From: Ralstonia sp. A12
Lineage (GTDB): Bacteria; Pseudomonadota; Gammaproteobacteria; Burkholderiales; Burkholderiaceae
Direction: 5' to 3'
Assembly (NCBI RefSeq): GCF_000801955.1
Contig: NZ_JSZO01000016.1
Span: forward strand, 155,524-219,523
DNA: 64,000 nt
Shown: piece after piece, positions 42,627 through 51,434 of the stretch
How the letters are laid out: each line of letters starts with the position of its first letter
Numbering within the stretch: position 1 is the first letter of the stretch
Translations under genes and position numbers: made by a program
The notes under the pieces: model-generated
Told to the model about the DNA's origin: nothing
What the model saw: only the letters and a program-made list of their open reading frames with translations
The model's database searches: none

Positions 42627-43568
42627 TCACGTGGAAGTCACCGCACTCGCTTGGCGTGGTGCAGCAGGTTCTAGTCCACTCAGTCGCTCCACCTCGGCCG
42701 CACTCAATGCAGGGCCTCCCGCAGCAGCAATCACGTCCGGCGGAAACGGCATCGACGTACGATTGTTCACTGGCTTGCGCAACCGCTCGCCCCGCAGGAT
42801 GGATGGACCGTCTTCCTCCATGTAACGGCGGACGTGCTCCCAGACCTGAAACAAGTGCTCGTCCACGGCAGCTTGGTAACCGATGGACACGTAGTCCTTC
42901 ACCGCCATCAGCCCATCCTTGTTTGGCTCCCCCCACTGCAACACCATCCAGAAAGTCCTGGAGTACCGCACCTCCATTTTGTAGGTACGCAGCTTCAGCG
43001 TATCCCAGGACTCGGTGTACACACCAGAGTCCGTGAACTGCCAGAACTTAAAGAGCTTAGGGCGAGCTGGCCGAATGAATGTCACCGTTCGATCTTTTCG
43101 ATTGAACAGGATCGGCCAATCTGCCGGCGTTCGCACGATCGCGTTAAAACCCCAGATCACAGGAAGAAAAAGCGATGTATTCAGCAGTAGTAGTGGCCAA
43201 GTCCAGGGATCACCAATATCTGCCCAAAAGAGGTTGAGATTCGCCAACCCCATCCCAATCGGGAAAATCACGATGAAAAACCAAACCACCATTCGAGTGA
43301 AGCTGCCTGGCAGGCCAATAGACAGACTGTGTGGCGAACCGACTGCAATTGCATTGGGATACACCGCGACAAGGCAATCGCGCGTGCGCGCTGTCTCATG
43401 CGTAGGAACGCGGCTATCGTCCGGCGCTACACGCCACGGGTCCAGATATGAGGGGACGACGGGCTTCAGCTTGTCTCGATTCTGGAAGTACGGATCAGGC
43501 TTCTTCCAAAGTTGGACCAGCACCGCGTAGCCAGCGGGCGCATCAGGATCTTCGTATTCATTAGTCAA
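42627..43568 (-). CDS. DUF6708-like membrane protein, third copy
   Basis: The 313-residue protein has a two-helix membrane hairpin (FTRMVVWFFIVIFPIGMGLA and WPLLLLNTSLFLPVIWGFNA). The cytoplasmic domain shares the DUF6708 layout: LFNRKDRTVTFIRPARPKLF, then LQWGEPNKDGLMAVKDYVSI and HVRRYMEEDG. It is a distant relative of the tandem pair at 45168-47388. The start is TTG at 43568, preceded by AGGA with good spacing and overlapping the stop of a possible small gene (TTGA). It is presumably an immunity or chaperone protein for the pore-forming effector. Confidence 0.78.
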   Translation of the reverse strand: MTNEYEDPDAPAGYAVLVQLWKKPDPYFQNRDKLKPVVPSYLDPWRVAPDDSRVPTHETARTRDCLVAVYPNAIAVGSPHSLSIGLPGSFTRMVVWFFIVIFPIGMGLANLNLFWADIGDPWTWPLLLLNTSLFLPVIWGFNAIVRTPADWPILFNRKDRTVTFIRPARPKLFKFWQFTDSGVYTESWDTLKLRTYKMEVRYSRTFWMVLQWGEPNKDGLMAVKDYVSIGYQAAVDEHLFQVWEHVRRYMEEDGPSILRGERLRKPVNNRTSMPFPPDVIAAAGGPALSAAEVERLSGLEPAAPRQASAVTST

Positions 43569-43801
43569 GTCTGTGTTCCTGCCGGCAGGCGTTCCACCGT
43601 TAGATCAATAGCGAAAGTAGACGGAGCCATACTCCCCGAGGTCATCTGGCTTGCGTTAGGCATTGGCGGATTTGACCAGAACGGCATTGCTAAGGGGCCC
43701 AGCGACTGGCACATCTTTTCCCGCCAGGCGCACGCAGGGCATCCGTTCGCAGACGTTGAGCGTTGTGTGCCCCAAGGAGACGTAAGCACTAATGCGGGCA
43801 T
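43565..43801 (-). CDS. Possible small protein in an ambiguous region
   Basis: From an ATG near 43801 a frame begins MPALVLTSPWGTQRSTSANG, contains three cysteines and ends TFAIDLTVERLPAGTQT, its stop overlapping the next gene's TTG start. A second frame in the same strand (about 43656-43830) reads more like protein over its central part (VRLAGKDVPVAGPLSNAVLV). The two frames could be one gene joined by a frameshift. It is listed because the 280-bp space and the 4-bp overlap suggest coding; identity unknown. Confidence 0.35.
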   Translation of the reverse strand: MPALVLTSPWGTQRSTSANGCPACAWREKMCQSLGPLAMPFWSNPPMPNASQMTSGSMAPSTFAIDLTVERLPAGTQT

Positions 43802-43848
43802 AGCTGAACGCCTTACTACCCACAAGAGTCCAGAAACCGTGCGACCAG

Positions 43849-45087
43849 TCAGTGGTTGGGCTCTGAAGCTGGACTGCTTTCCTCCTGCGGGGCAGCAGGC
43901 CGTGCTTGCTTGTCCTTCGCACTCTGAATTTCTTCCAGACGTTCTGCCACCTCGTCGCCCTTGAGGAGTGCCACTCGAGCGCGCACGGTTGCATTCACGT
44001 ACTGATGCGCAAAGCCGTCACTCACGCGCCAGGTCTCGCCATCCTGAACAAAGTCAAAGTCGCCTTCCATGACTTGCCACTCGGATTGACCCAGCGCGGA
44101 CAACACGATATCGCGATACTCGGCTTGTACCCGGCAAGACCACTTGCCATTGCCAAGTGCCTCGCAATTGTTCAGGGGCTGCACATTGCGCACGGTGCGC
44201 GTGTCGGTTTCGGGGGGCTCCCCACGCATCTCACGCTTGCGCTTGCGCGCTGCGTCGAACGCATCCTGTTGGAGTGGTCGGGTCTGTTTTGTGAAGTCGT
44301 CCACGCCGTTTGTGAAGGCCGTGCGCAGGCGAGAGGCGCCGGCGGGCTGGCCGAGCTTTTCGTCAATCTGACGATACCGGGCACGTAGAACGCGCGGGTC
44401 TTCTCCCTTCACCAACATCTCGCCGCTCTTGCCCGTGGGACTGACGCTGTAGCCCATGGGCACCGCCATATCACCGATCTTGACGGTCGCTGTACAGCCA
44501 CGTGAGCGCTCTTCCTTGAGGTAGCCCACTTCCTTGACGTCTGAAAACTGCGCCGACAAGTAGTTCACAGACGCGGACTCTGCCGATCGAAAGGCATCCT
44601 TCGTGCTCTGCATGAACGCGGCGCTGCGAAACGCCTGTTGCACACGAGCGTCGTCGCACCCTGGCGTTGCATCGGGTGCCAATACATACCATGCAGCAGC
44701 TACGGCCAAGACTGCACCACCGCACAACCAGAGCCAGCGCGGTCCCGGGAACATGGCGTCCAGCATGGCCTTGTCCGATTGCTTCAGGAGCTCCTTGTTG
44801 TATGCCTCGGCTTCGCGCTGCACTGCTGCATGCATTTGCTGAAGCGCCTCTACGCGTGCGGCGTTGCCCGCGAAGCCGGCCTGTGAGACCGACAGCGCTT
44901 CGATTTCCTCCAGATCCTCGTCGGACAGGATGTCCTCCATGCGCAGCCAGATCAGGGCCTCGCCTGCATTGGGAAAGGGTTCGCTAGACAAGGCATACAG
45001 CCGCTGACAAGCGAGATCGTGTTGCTCTTGATTGATAAGTCTGTCGGCGAGCAGGCCGTCAAGAATCGGTGTAGCGGCAGTAGCCAT
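43849..45087 (-). CDS. Single-span membrane protein, unknown (412 aa)
   Basis: The 412-residue protein has a helical N-terminal cytoplasmic part (ILDGLLADRLINQEQHDLAC, IEALSVSQAGFAGNAARVEA). One membrane helix lies at about residues 118-137 (WLWLCGGAVLAVAAAWYVLA) and a large extracytoplasmic domain follows with paired cysteines (GCDDARVQ, RGCTATVKIGDM, NNCEALGNGKWSC). The C-terminal stretch WQVMEGDFDFVQDGETWRVS looks like a small beta domain. No family is recognised. It lies among DUF6708 genes downstream of the VasX-type effector. Confidence 0.75.
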   Translation of the reverse strand: MATAATPILDGLLADRLINQEQHDLACQRLYALSSEPFPNAGEALIWLRMEDILSDEDLEEIEALSVSQAGFAGNAARVEALQQMHAAVQREAEAYNKELLKQSDKAMLDAMFPGPRWLWLCGGAVLAVAAAWYVLAPDATPGCDDARVQQAFRSAAFMQSTKDAFRSAESASVNYLSAQFSDVKEVGYLKEERSRGCTATVKIGDMAVPMGYSVSPTGKSGEMLVKGEDPRVLRARYRQIDEKLGQPAGASRLRTAFTNGVDDFTKQTRPLQQDAFDAARKRKREMRGEPPETDTRTVRNVQPLNNCEALGNGKWSCRVQAEYRDIVLSALGQSEWQVMEGDFDFVQDGETWRVSDGFAHQYVNATVRARVALLKGDEVAERLEEIQSAKDKQARPAAPQEESSPASEPNH

Positions 45088-45167
45088 GTATCGGGGGGTA
45101 TTGGAGGAAGGGATTACGCGGCTTTCAGACCGAACTCAGCGTGTTGGGTCTTGGCAATTCGCAGCCA

Positions 45168-46241
45168 TTACTTTCTTGTTGACACCCACCGCAGCGGCTC
45201 TTCCGGCCCGATGCCACTTTCGCGACGCTTATGACCGCAGTCGCTGTTCCACGCCTTCGGGAACGTTGGCCAATAGCACAGCCATTGACCCAAGCTGTTG
45301 AGAAATAGGAAAGGCAGCGGCAGCAACCGACCGATGAGCGAAATCTTGGCTCTTCTCGGATCAGGTTCGCCCAGTAGTTCTGCTTGGCGAATCTCTGGGT
45401 CCATCTCGTCTTCCCAGTAGTGCTGCATCATGGAACTGCGCCCCTTACGCCGCCAGTGGCTGGCCTCGGGCTTGGGCACGGCGTGCATGCCTTCTTCCAT
45501 GAAGCGGCGAATGTACTCCCAGTCACTGATGCCGGATTGCCATTGACCCACCCACAGCAGTTCTTCGCCCTTGCGCTTAGGGTCGTCCGCATCCAGCGGC
45601 GGCCAGTACAGCAGCAGGCCTCGAGTCATCATGAAGCCGCCGCTAGCGTTGGCGCGGGCCTCTCGTAGCTGGGGGTCGTGCTGGTACCCGGGCTTCAGCT
45701 TGAGACCGCCGGGCGCACGCCAATAGGGGTGAGCCTGCACGCAATCCCAATCGAGCACGACGTTGCCACCAAACTTGCGCGGGCGAAGAACGTAGACCTT
45801 GCGCGTGGTGCGGTTAAAGCGATAGCGCGCACATAAGGCCGTCAGCATAGTAGCGCGCAGGTAGTTGTACCAATAGACGGCTGCGGCGAAGAGGGCAAAA
45901 CCAAAAAGCGCGACAGCCACGGTATTCAATAAAAAATCGTTGTCTTTCCCTTGAACCGTGTCGCATAGAAGCGCAAGTGCCGCTAAAAACGGAACTACCA
46001 CCACCACCGCTAACAAGAAGCCAATCATGACGGCCATTGCCCGATCCCGCATCGGACTGCCCCACTCAATGAAATGCTCATTGAAGTCAAACAGCTGGCG
46101 TGCGTTCAGATACGGTACGTCCACCGGCTCCTTAGGGCCGTACAGCTTGGTGTACTCGTGGATATCACCCACGATTTCCACGGCTGCCTTCCTCCCGTTC
46201 GCGCGGCGGTTCCAGGTCAGGGCTACGGGTGCCTCAAACAT
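45168..46241 (-). CDS. DUF6708 membrane protein, tandem copy 2
   Basis: The 357-residue protein begins MFEAPVALTWNRR, with a membrane hairpin at about residues 69-125 (GFLLAVVVVVPFLAALALLC and a second helix ending AAAVYWYNYLRATM). The long cytoplasmic domain has RFNRTTRKVYVLRPRKFGGN, LLWVGQWQSGISDWEYIRRF and EEGMHAVPKPEASH, and a C-terminal hydrophobic stretch (LIGRLLPLPFLFLNSLGQWL). It is a very close paralogue of the gene immediately upstream; soluble parts are nearly identical but the membrane hairpin is quite different. Position after a pore-forming effector suggests immunity. Confidence 0.82.
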   Translation of the reverse strand: MFEAPVALTWNRRANGRKAAVEIVGDIHEYTKLYGPKEPVDVPYLNARQLFDFNEHFIEWGSPMRDRAMAVMIGFLLAVVVVVPFLAALALLCDTVQGKDNDFLLNTVAVALFGFALFAAAVYWYNYLRATMLTALCARYRFNRTTRKVYVLRPRKFGGNVVLDWDCVQAHPYWRAPGGLKLKPGYQHDPQLREARANASGGFMMTRGLLLYWPPLDADDPKRKGEELLWVGQWQSGISDWEYIRRFMEEGMHAVPKPEASHWRRKGRSSMMQHYWEDEMDPEIRQAELLGEPDPRRAKISLIGRLLPLPFLFLNSLGQWLCYWPTFPKAWNSDCGHKRRESGIGPEEPLRWVSTRK

Positions 46242-47388
46242 GCTCAGCCGCCTTTACTCGCGTCGTCACCAACCCCTCATTCGATAACAACGCCGGTACC
46301 CAATTCAATGCAGATCGATTCGATTCTCACGCCGGAACTTTCCACCGCAACGGTTCTTCCGGCCCAATCCCATCCTCGCGGCGTTTCTGGCCGCAGTCGC
46401 TGTTCCACGCCTTCGGGAACGTTGGCCAATAGCACAGCCATTGACCCAAGCTGTTGAGAAATAGGAAAGGCAGCGGCAGCAGCCGACCGATGAGCGAAAT
46501 CTTGGCTCTTCTCGGATCAGGTTCGCCCAGTAGTTCTGCTTGGCGAATCTCTGGGTCCATCTCGTCTTCCCAGTAGTGCTGCATCAGGGAACTGCGACCC
46601 TTGCGCCGGTAGTGGCTCGCCTCAGGCTTGGGTACGGCATTCATGCCCTCTTCCATAAAGCGGCGGATGTATTCCCAATCGCTAATACCAGACTGCCATT
46701 GGCCCACCCACAGCAACTCCTCGCCTTTGCGCTTGGGGTCATCAGCATCCAGTGGCGGCCAGTACAGCAGCAGGCCTCGAGTCATCATGAAGCCGCCGCT
46801 AGCGTTCGCGCGGGCCTCTCGTAGCTGGGGGTCGTGCTGGAAACCGGGCTCCAGCTTGAGCCCGCCGGGCGCACGCCAGTAGGGGTGCGCCTGCACGCGA
46901 TCCCAATCGAGCACTACGTTGCCGCCAAACTGACGCGGGCGAAGGACGTAGACCTTGCGCGTGGTGCGGTTGAAACGGTAGCGCGCGCAAAGAGCGGTCA
47001 ACTCAGTGGCGCGCAGATAGTTGTACCAGTAGACGCCAGCGGCAAACCAACCGAATGCAAGTAACCCTATGCAGAAAAAAACCGAACCGGTGGTGAATCC
47101 ACTACGAGACTCTCCGGTAAAAAAAATCGCAAGAACCGGAATCAAGACCAAGAACGCGGCTGATATCGAAAGCATAACTGCCATCGCTCGATCCCGCGTG
47201 GGACTACCCCATTCAATGAAGTGCTCATTGAAGTCGAACAACTGGCGCGCATTCAAGTACGGCACATCCACTGACTCCTTGGGCCCGTACAGCTTGGTGT
47301 ACTCGTGGATGTCACCCACGATTTCCACCGCCGCCTTCCGTCCGTTCTTGCGGCGATTCCAGGCCAAGGCTACAGGTGCTTCAAACAT
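45200..47388. repeat. Tandem duplication of a DUF6708 gene
   Basis: Two genes of about 1.06 kb in direct orientation share near-identical DNA over their start and over the soluble/C-terminal coding part. The segment encoding residues about 69-115 differs. The copies are separated by about 85 bp. Confidence 0.8.
46327..47388 (-). CDS. DUF6708 membrane protein, tandem copy 1
   Basis: The 353-residue protein begins MFEAPVALAWNRRKNG. Its hairpin is different (MLSISAAFLVLIPVLAIFFT and IGLLAFGWFAAGVYWYNYLR) but the cytoplasmic domain is nearly identical to copy 2 (RFNRTTRKVYVLRPRQFGGN, WVGQWQSGISDWEYIRRFME). DNA identity across the C-terminal half is striking, pointing to recent duplication or gene conversion. 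It starts 2 bp after the VasX-type effector stop, the usual place for a cognate immunity gene. Confidence 0.83.
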   Translation of the reverse strand: MFEAPVALAWNRRKNGRKAAVEIVGDIHEYTKLYGPKESVDVPYLNARQLFDFNEHFIEWGSPTRDRAMAVMLSISAAFLVLIPVLAIFFTGESRSGFTTGSVFFCIGLLAFGWFAAGVYWYNYLRATELTALCARYRFNRTTRKVYVLRPRQFGGNVVLDWDRVQAHPYWRAPGGLKLEPGFQHDPQLREARANASGGFMMTRGLLLYWPPLDADDPKRKGEELLWVGQWQSGISDWEYIRRFMEEGMNAVPKPEASHYRRKGRSSLMQHYWEDEMDPEIRQAELLGEPDPRRAKISLIGRLLPLPFLFLNSLGQWLCYWPTFPKAWNSDCGQKRREDGIGPEEPLRWKVPA

Positions 47389-47390
47389 GT

Positions 47391-50282
47391 CTAGCTTCCC
47401 TTCTTCGCATCATCGGTGGCCTCGTCCAACTTGCTGAGCATTTGCGCCTTGCTTTTGTGTGGTGATGGTTTGGCAAACCACTGACTCCAACTGCCATCGG
47501 TATTGTCGTTGTCGGTGCGGAAAGGCTGGGCACGGAACCAGTCCTGCCACAGCTTGGGCTTAAGTGTTTCGATGGCAATCGTGGCGACTACTGTGACAAC
47601 GATCCCCACCATGTTCAGACGTGCGACCAAAGTGGCCATTTCGATGGTGACCATACCGATGCCAACCCCGGTAATCGTGGCCACAGCCCCTACTGCGCGG
47701 GCGAAGTAGGCACGACCAAGCCAAGACTTATCATCATTAAATGCCCGCCACCCATCAAACACATCCAACCCCACCACTACCACTGAGCCCGCAATGGTAA
47801 ACCGCCCTGCCGCCTGCCTGAGCTTGAGCAGTTGCTTGATCGCCACCGCATCGAGCTTGGTGCCTTGAGCAAATGGCGCCACTACAATCTCGGCCCCTTT
47901 GACCTCGGTCACCACCGTCTTGAACACCATCTCCTCGCACATGGTGGTGCGCAAGTCTCGGAAGGTACCCACCAGTGTCAGGTATTGGCCAGTGGTTTCC
48001 ATCGCCGTCCGGGGATCCATCTTGATGCCCGCCTTGGCCGTGCCGCCCACCAACGTGCCGAAAGCATCGGCGATGAACAGCAGACCGCTCACGCGCATCT
48101 TGCCCACGATGCTCTTGGTGCCGCTGCTTTCCACTGCCTTGTCCAACTTACGCTGCAGGCTTGCTGCCTCAGCCTGCCACTCGCGTGGCCCGCCCACGCC
48201 GACCTTGGTTGTTAGCTTCGGGTTCTTGGCAAGAATCTTCTCTACCTGCTCTTTGCGCTGGGCAAGCAACAGTCTTTGCGCATCGCTGCCAAAACCCTGT
48301 GCAAACGCCAGCGCCCGAGCGCCCAACAAGGTCTTTTCCTTTTCAGTGCCGCCCGCGCGCGCCGCTACCAACGTAGCCGCAGCAAACAGCACGGAGGACC
48401 ATCCTGCACCCGCAGCCGCCTTGATGGCTGACTGCACATCATTGGCGGCTTTGAGCCGCTCGCTGACAGTCGTAGGCGGCTTGTCATACAACTTGTTCAT
48501 CTTGTCGGCAGACTTGACCACCTTACCCCAGCCCGCCACCATCGCGATCATGGCGTCCAGTTGTTTCAGTTCCAGTTCAGCCGGATCACGCTGCTGTCCG
48601 GCGTTGGTATTGGCTGCGGCGGAGAAGTTCAGCTTCTGGCACGCGTTGTATACCTCGCTGCTCACCGCCGCGTTGTTGCAGCCAACCACGCGAGCCACCA
48701 GATTGTCGCGCGCGTAGGTGAATGGGTTCTTGGCACCCAGATAGCGTCGGCCCGTGTTGGAACTGTCCAAATTCAACAGCGCTACCGACAAGTGGAGCGC
48801 AAAGCGTTCACCGTCGCCACCTAGGTCGGGGTCTTTGCCGTTGTAGCGTTCGAGCACGCCGCGCATGGCTGCCGCATCCAGCCAGGCGATCAGATCGCGG
48901 CTCAGGGCATCTAAGCGTTCATCCAGCGCTTTCAGTTGCGGCTGGAGTTGCTCCTTGTTGAAGGCGTCGATCTTCGATTGATCGAACAGCTTGCGCGCTT
49001 CGGTCAAGGTGTTCTTCGGGTCCGCCACCTTGCCCGCATCGATGTCTGCCTGCTGCTTGCTGATTTTCGCGTCCAGTCGTGCAAGCACTTCAGCCCTGGC
49101 TTGATCCGGGCTGATCGAGCGATACGTACCGTCCGGCTGGCGCTCCATTCTGCTCGGCACGAAGAGGTTGCGATCGCTGACCAGCTTCCGGTGATCCTTC
49201 AATGCTTTCAATTCGGCGTTCTGCGACTGGGTCAACCCCTGCTTCATGGCACCCAGCAGGTTATCAATCGAACCAGCAGCGGAAACCAACCAGCCATTAG
49301 TGAGTTTGGGGAAGTCGGTGAGCGGCTTGGCCGGCGCGCTGTTCATCCATAACTCGTAGGGCGTGGCCATCAACGGAAGACACATCGACAGGGTCTGCGC
49401 GATGCCGATGGGATCTGCGCAAGCCACCACTGCACCCTTATTCTTCTGCAGGAACTCGGCCATCTGCTTCAGACGCTGTCCGTGGGCTTTATCGTAGGTG
49501 GGCCCTTTGTGATTGACGACGGTTGTCAGCTTGTTGCCGGTCGGTACCTTGACGCCCATCATGCCGGCGGTGCCGGGAGCATCCTCTTCCTCGTCATATT
49601 CAACAGCTTCTTCCCAATCACCCCAGCCACGCTCAATGGGGTCGCTGCCCATGAGGCCGAAGAACTGGCCTTCCAAGGCATCACAAACTGCCTGATTTCC
49701 CAGCGCCGCAAACTCCGGCACCTGGGTGGCGAGCTTGTCAGGGGTGCAGGTGTGAGTCTGCGAGGTTGTTCCTTTAGCCCATGCGGCAATGTCCAGCTTC
49801 TGCATGTATTGATCTCGCTTAGGCTCGATCTCATGCATCAAGTGCTGATAGTCAATGACGTCGGGATGAAAGAGGTAGTGAAATTCGGTGACGTTCTGAG
49901 CGTCAGGAACCCATATCAGGGAGTTATTGGCTTGGCGTGCGTCGCGCGCGCAGGCCACCTTCGCCTGCGCAGTTTCCGGCTGCGAGACCGTGAATTGCAT
50001 CAGGTAGCCGTGCGGATGCACCGCAAAGCCCCACCATTGGGGCGCGCGATAGGCAGGATTGACGAAGCGCACATAGAGATAACCGGTGCGCAGCATACGC
50101 ACCCCGTAGACCGCAGTCTTGATGTCTACCCCACCCGGCTTGCTTTCCAGGGGTTTGATGGGGGCCAACTTTCGCAACGCCGCCATGCCCTTGTCTTGGG
50201 CGCTGTAGGCCGCCGCGTAGCGGGTGAAGAGGATGGGCAGGCCCTCGCGTTTGCAGTTTGTGCAGGGTTTTTCGCACGGCAT
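47391..50282 (-). CDS. T6SS effector of the VasX/BTH_I2691 family (predicted pore former)
   Basis: The 963-residue protein has the VasX-type N-terminus (CEKPCTNCKREGLPILFTRY, KTAVYGVRMLRTGYLYVRFV, WWGFAVHPHGYL, ACARDARQANNSLIWVPDAQ). A long helical middle follows, and the C-terminal third has hydrophobic segments (RFTIAGSVVVVGLDVFDGWR, AVGAVATITGVGIGMVTIEM, MVGIVVTVVATIAIE). VasX of Vibrio cholerae inserts into target membranes and dissipates the ion gradient. The DUF4123 adaptor and VgrG genes precede it and two DUF6708 membrane proteins follow it, the expected order adaptor - toxin - immunity. No enzymatic motif is seen. Confidence 0.88.
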   Translation of the reverse strand: MPCEKPCTNCKREGLPILFTRYAAAYSAQDKGMAALRKLAPIKPLESKPGGVDIKTAVYGVRMLRTGYLYVRFVNPAYRAPQWWGFAVHPHGYLMQFTVSQPETAQAKVACARDARQANNSLIWVPDAQNVTEFHYLFHPDVIDYQHLMHEIEPKRDQYMQKLDIAAWAKGTTSQTHTCTPDKLATQVPEFAALGNQAVCDALEGQFFGLMGSDPIERGWGDWEEAVEYDEEEDAPGTAGMMGVKVPTGNKLTTVVNHKGPTYDKAHGQRLKQMAEFLQKNKGAVVACADPIGIAQTLSMCLPLMATPYELWMNSAPAKPLTDFPKLTNGWLVSAAGSIDNLLGAMKQGLTQSQNAELKALKDHRKLVSDRNLFVPSRMERQPDGTYRSISPDQARAEVLARLDAKISKQQADIDAGKVADPKNTLTEARKLFDQSKIDAFNKEQLQPQLKALDERLDALSRDLIAWLDAAAMRGVLERYNGKDPDLGGDGERFALHLSVALLNLDSSNTGRRYLGAKNPFTYARDNLVARVVGCNNAAVSSEVYNACQKLNFSAAANTNAGQQRDPAELELKQLDAMIAMVAGWGKVVKSADKMNKLYDKPPTTVSERLKAANDVQSAIKAAAGAGWSSVLFAAATLVAARAGGTEKEKTLLGARALAFAQGFGSDAQRLLLAQRKEQVEKILAKNPKLTTKVGVGGPREWQAEAASLQRKLDKAVESSGTKSIVGKMRVSGLLFIADAFGTLVGGTAKAGIKMDPRTAMETTGQYLTLVGTFRDLRTTMCEEMVFKTVVTEVKGAEIVVAPFAQGTKLDAVAIKQLLKLRQAAGRFTIAGSVVVVGLDVFDGWRAFNDDKSWLGRAYFARAVGAVATITGVGIGMVTIEMATLVARLNMVGIVVTVVATIAIETLKPKLWQDWFRAQPFRTDNDNTDGSWSQWFAKPSPHKSKAQMLSKLDEATDDAKKGS

Positions 50283-50292
50283 GATCGATCAG

Positions 50293-51417
50293 CTACGGTC
50301 TGAATAGGGTTTGCGCGCTCAGCCACGCGCTGGTAAAGCGTGAGCCCGGTTGGCTACGCATCTGGTGCAAGACGTGTTCAAGCGCACGCTGGTTCTGTTG
50401 GTCTTCCCAATCGCGCGCGTGGGCATGGGTCGCCTGCTCTTCGCCGGGAAGCAGCCATGACAGCGCAATGAAGGCCTCAAGGTCTTGATCATCGAGCCCA
50501 AGACGCTGTCCTTGGGCAATGGCGGCGGACATGGCAACGCCGTCTGGCTGCTGGTCCATAGGAACCTTTACAGACGCCAGCGCGGCCCAGCTTTGGTGCC
50601 CCCAAGGGGAGGCATGCGCTGCCTGCCACTGCCTAGCACTCATCAGCCGGTTCAGCATCAGCGCTTCGGTCTGCGCATCCTGTATCGTCGGCTGCTCTGC
50701 CTTGAACCAAACAGGGCTGGGTACGGTGCGCGCATCCGAAGCCATCAACTCTTCCTGCGCCCACGGCCCCCACGGCTGCATCAACGTCCACCATGCCTGC
50801 ATTGGACCGAGCCACGCGCCTTGCTGCGTGGCACTCAATTCCGGCCACACACGCTGCATGACACGCGGGTCCTGGTAGCGGAACAGCCTTGCAGCGCGGT
50901 CGCCCGGGGGGTACTGGAGGCCCAGCTTGGCCAGGTGTTGCGCAACCGAGGCGGCGGAATCCGCGCTGGCGACTACCGCACACACATCCTGCCGCACCAG
51001 CCTTTGGTAAGCCTGTTGGTTGGTTGCCAGCAACCAGCGGGCCAGCGTTTCCTGCGCCTTCACTTGGCCGAAGGTGTCCGCACTACCATCAGGTAACGCG
51101 ATGTCGGGCAACGGCACCACGCAGGGCGCTTCCCCCTCCCGGCCCGCGTAAAAGGCATCGGGCACCGCCACACGCTCAGCGACGGCTTCAGGCCAGGCAT
51201 CAGACAACTCGACGGCGAACTGGCTGCCGTCCCAACGGTCAAGCAGCAAGTAGACACGCAGGGGCCGGTCTTCAGGGGCTTGCCGCCGCTTGCGTGCGTG
51301 ATAGTCGGCGGCAAGCGCTTCGCAGAGCGCGATCGCGTCATGAGGCGCATCACTCGCCTGTTCGCTAACTGGGTCCAGCAGCACCTGCTCAAGGTCCGCC
51401 AGCGTGCGATGGGGCAT
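50293..51417 (-). CDS. DUF4123 T6SS effector adaptor for the VasX-type effector
   Basis: The 374-residue DUF4123 protein has PLRVYLLLDRWDGSQFAVEL, LARWLLATNQQAYQRL and the ARLFRYQDPRVMQRVWPELS segment typical of the family (FRYxDPRV). It is longer than the two adaptors in the cargo island because of its C-terminal part. The ATG at 51417 has GGGAG 9 nt upstream; an ATG at 51426 directly abuts that site and is less likely. It lies between vgrG and the VasX-type gene, so it should load that effector. Confidence 0.87.
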   Translation of the reverse strand: MPHRTLADLEQVLLDPVSEQASDAPHDAIALCEALAADYHARKRRQAPEDRPLRVYLLLDRWDGSQFAVELSDAWPEAVAERVAVPDAFYAGREGEAPCVVPLPDIALPDGSADTFGQVKAQETLARWLLATNQQAYQRLVRQDVCAVVASADSAASVAQHLAKLGLQYPPGDRAARLFRYQDPRVMQRVWPELSATQQGAWLGPMQAWWTLMQPWGPWAQEELMASDARTVPSPVWFKAEQPTIQDAQTEALMLNRLMSARQWQAAHASPWGHQSWAALASVKVPMDQQPDGVAMSAAIAQGQRLGLDDQDLEAFIALSWLLPGEEQATHAHARDWEDQQNQRALEHVLHQMRSQPGSRFTSAWLSAQTLFRP

Positions 51418-51434
51418 ACCACTCATCTCCCGGT

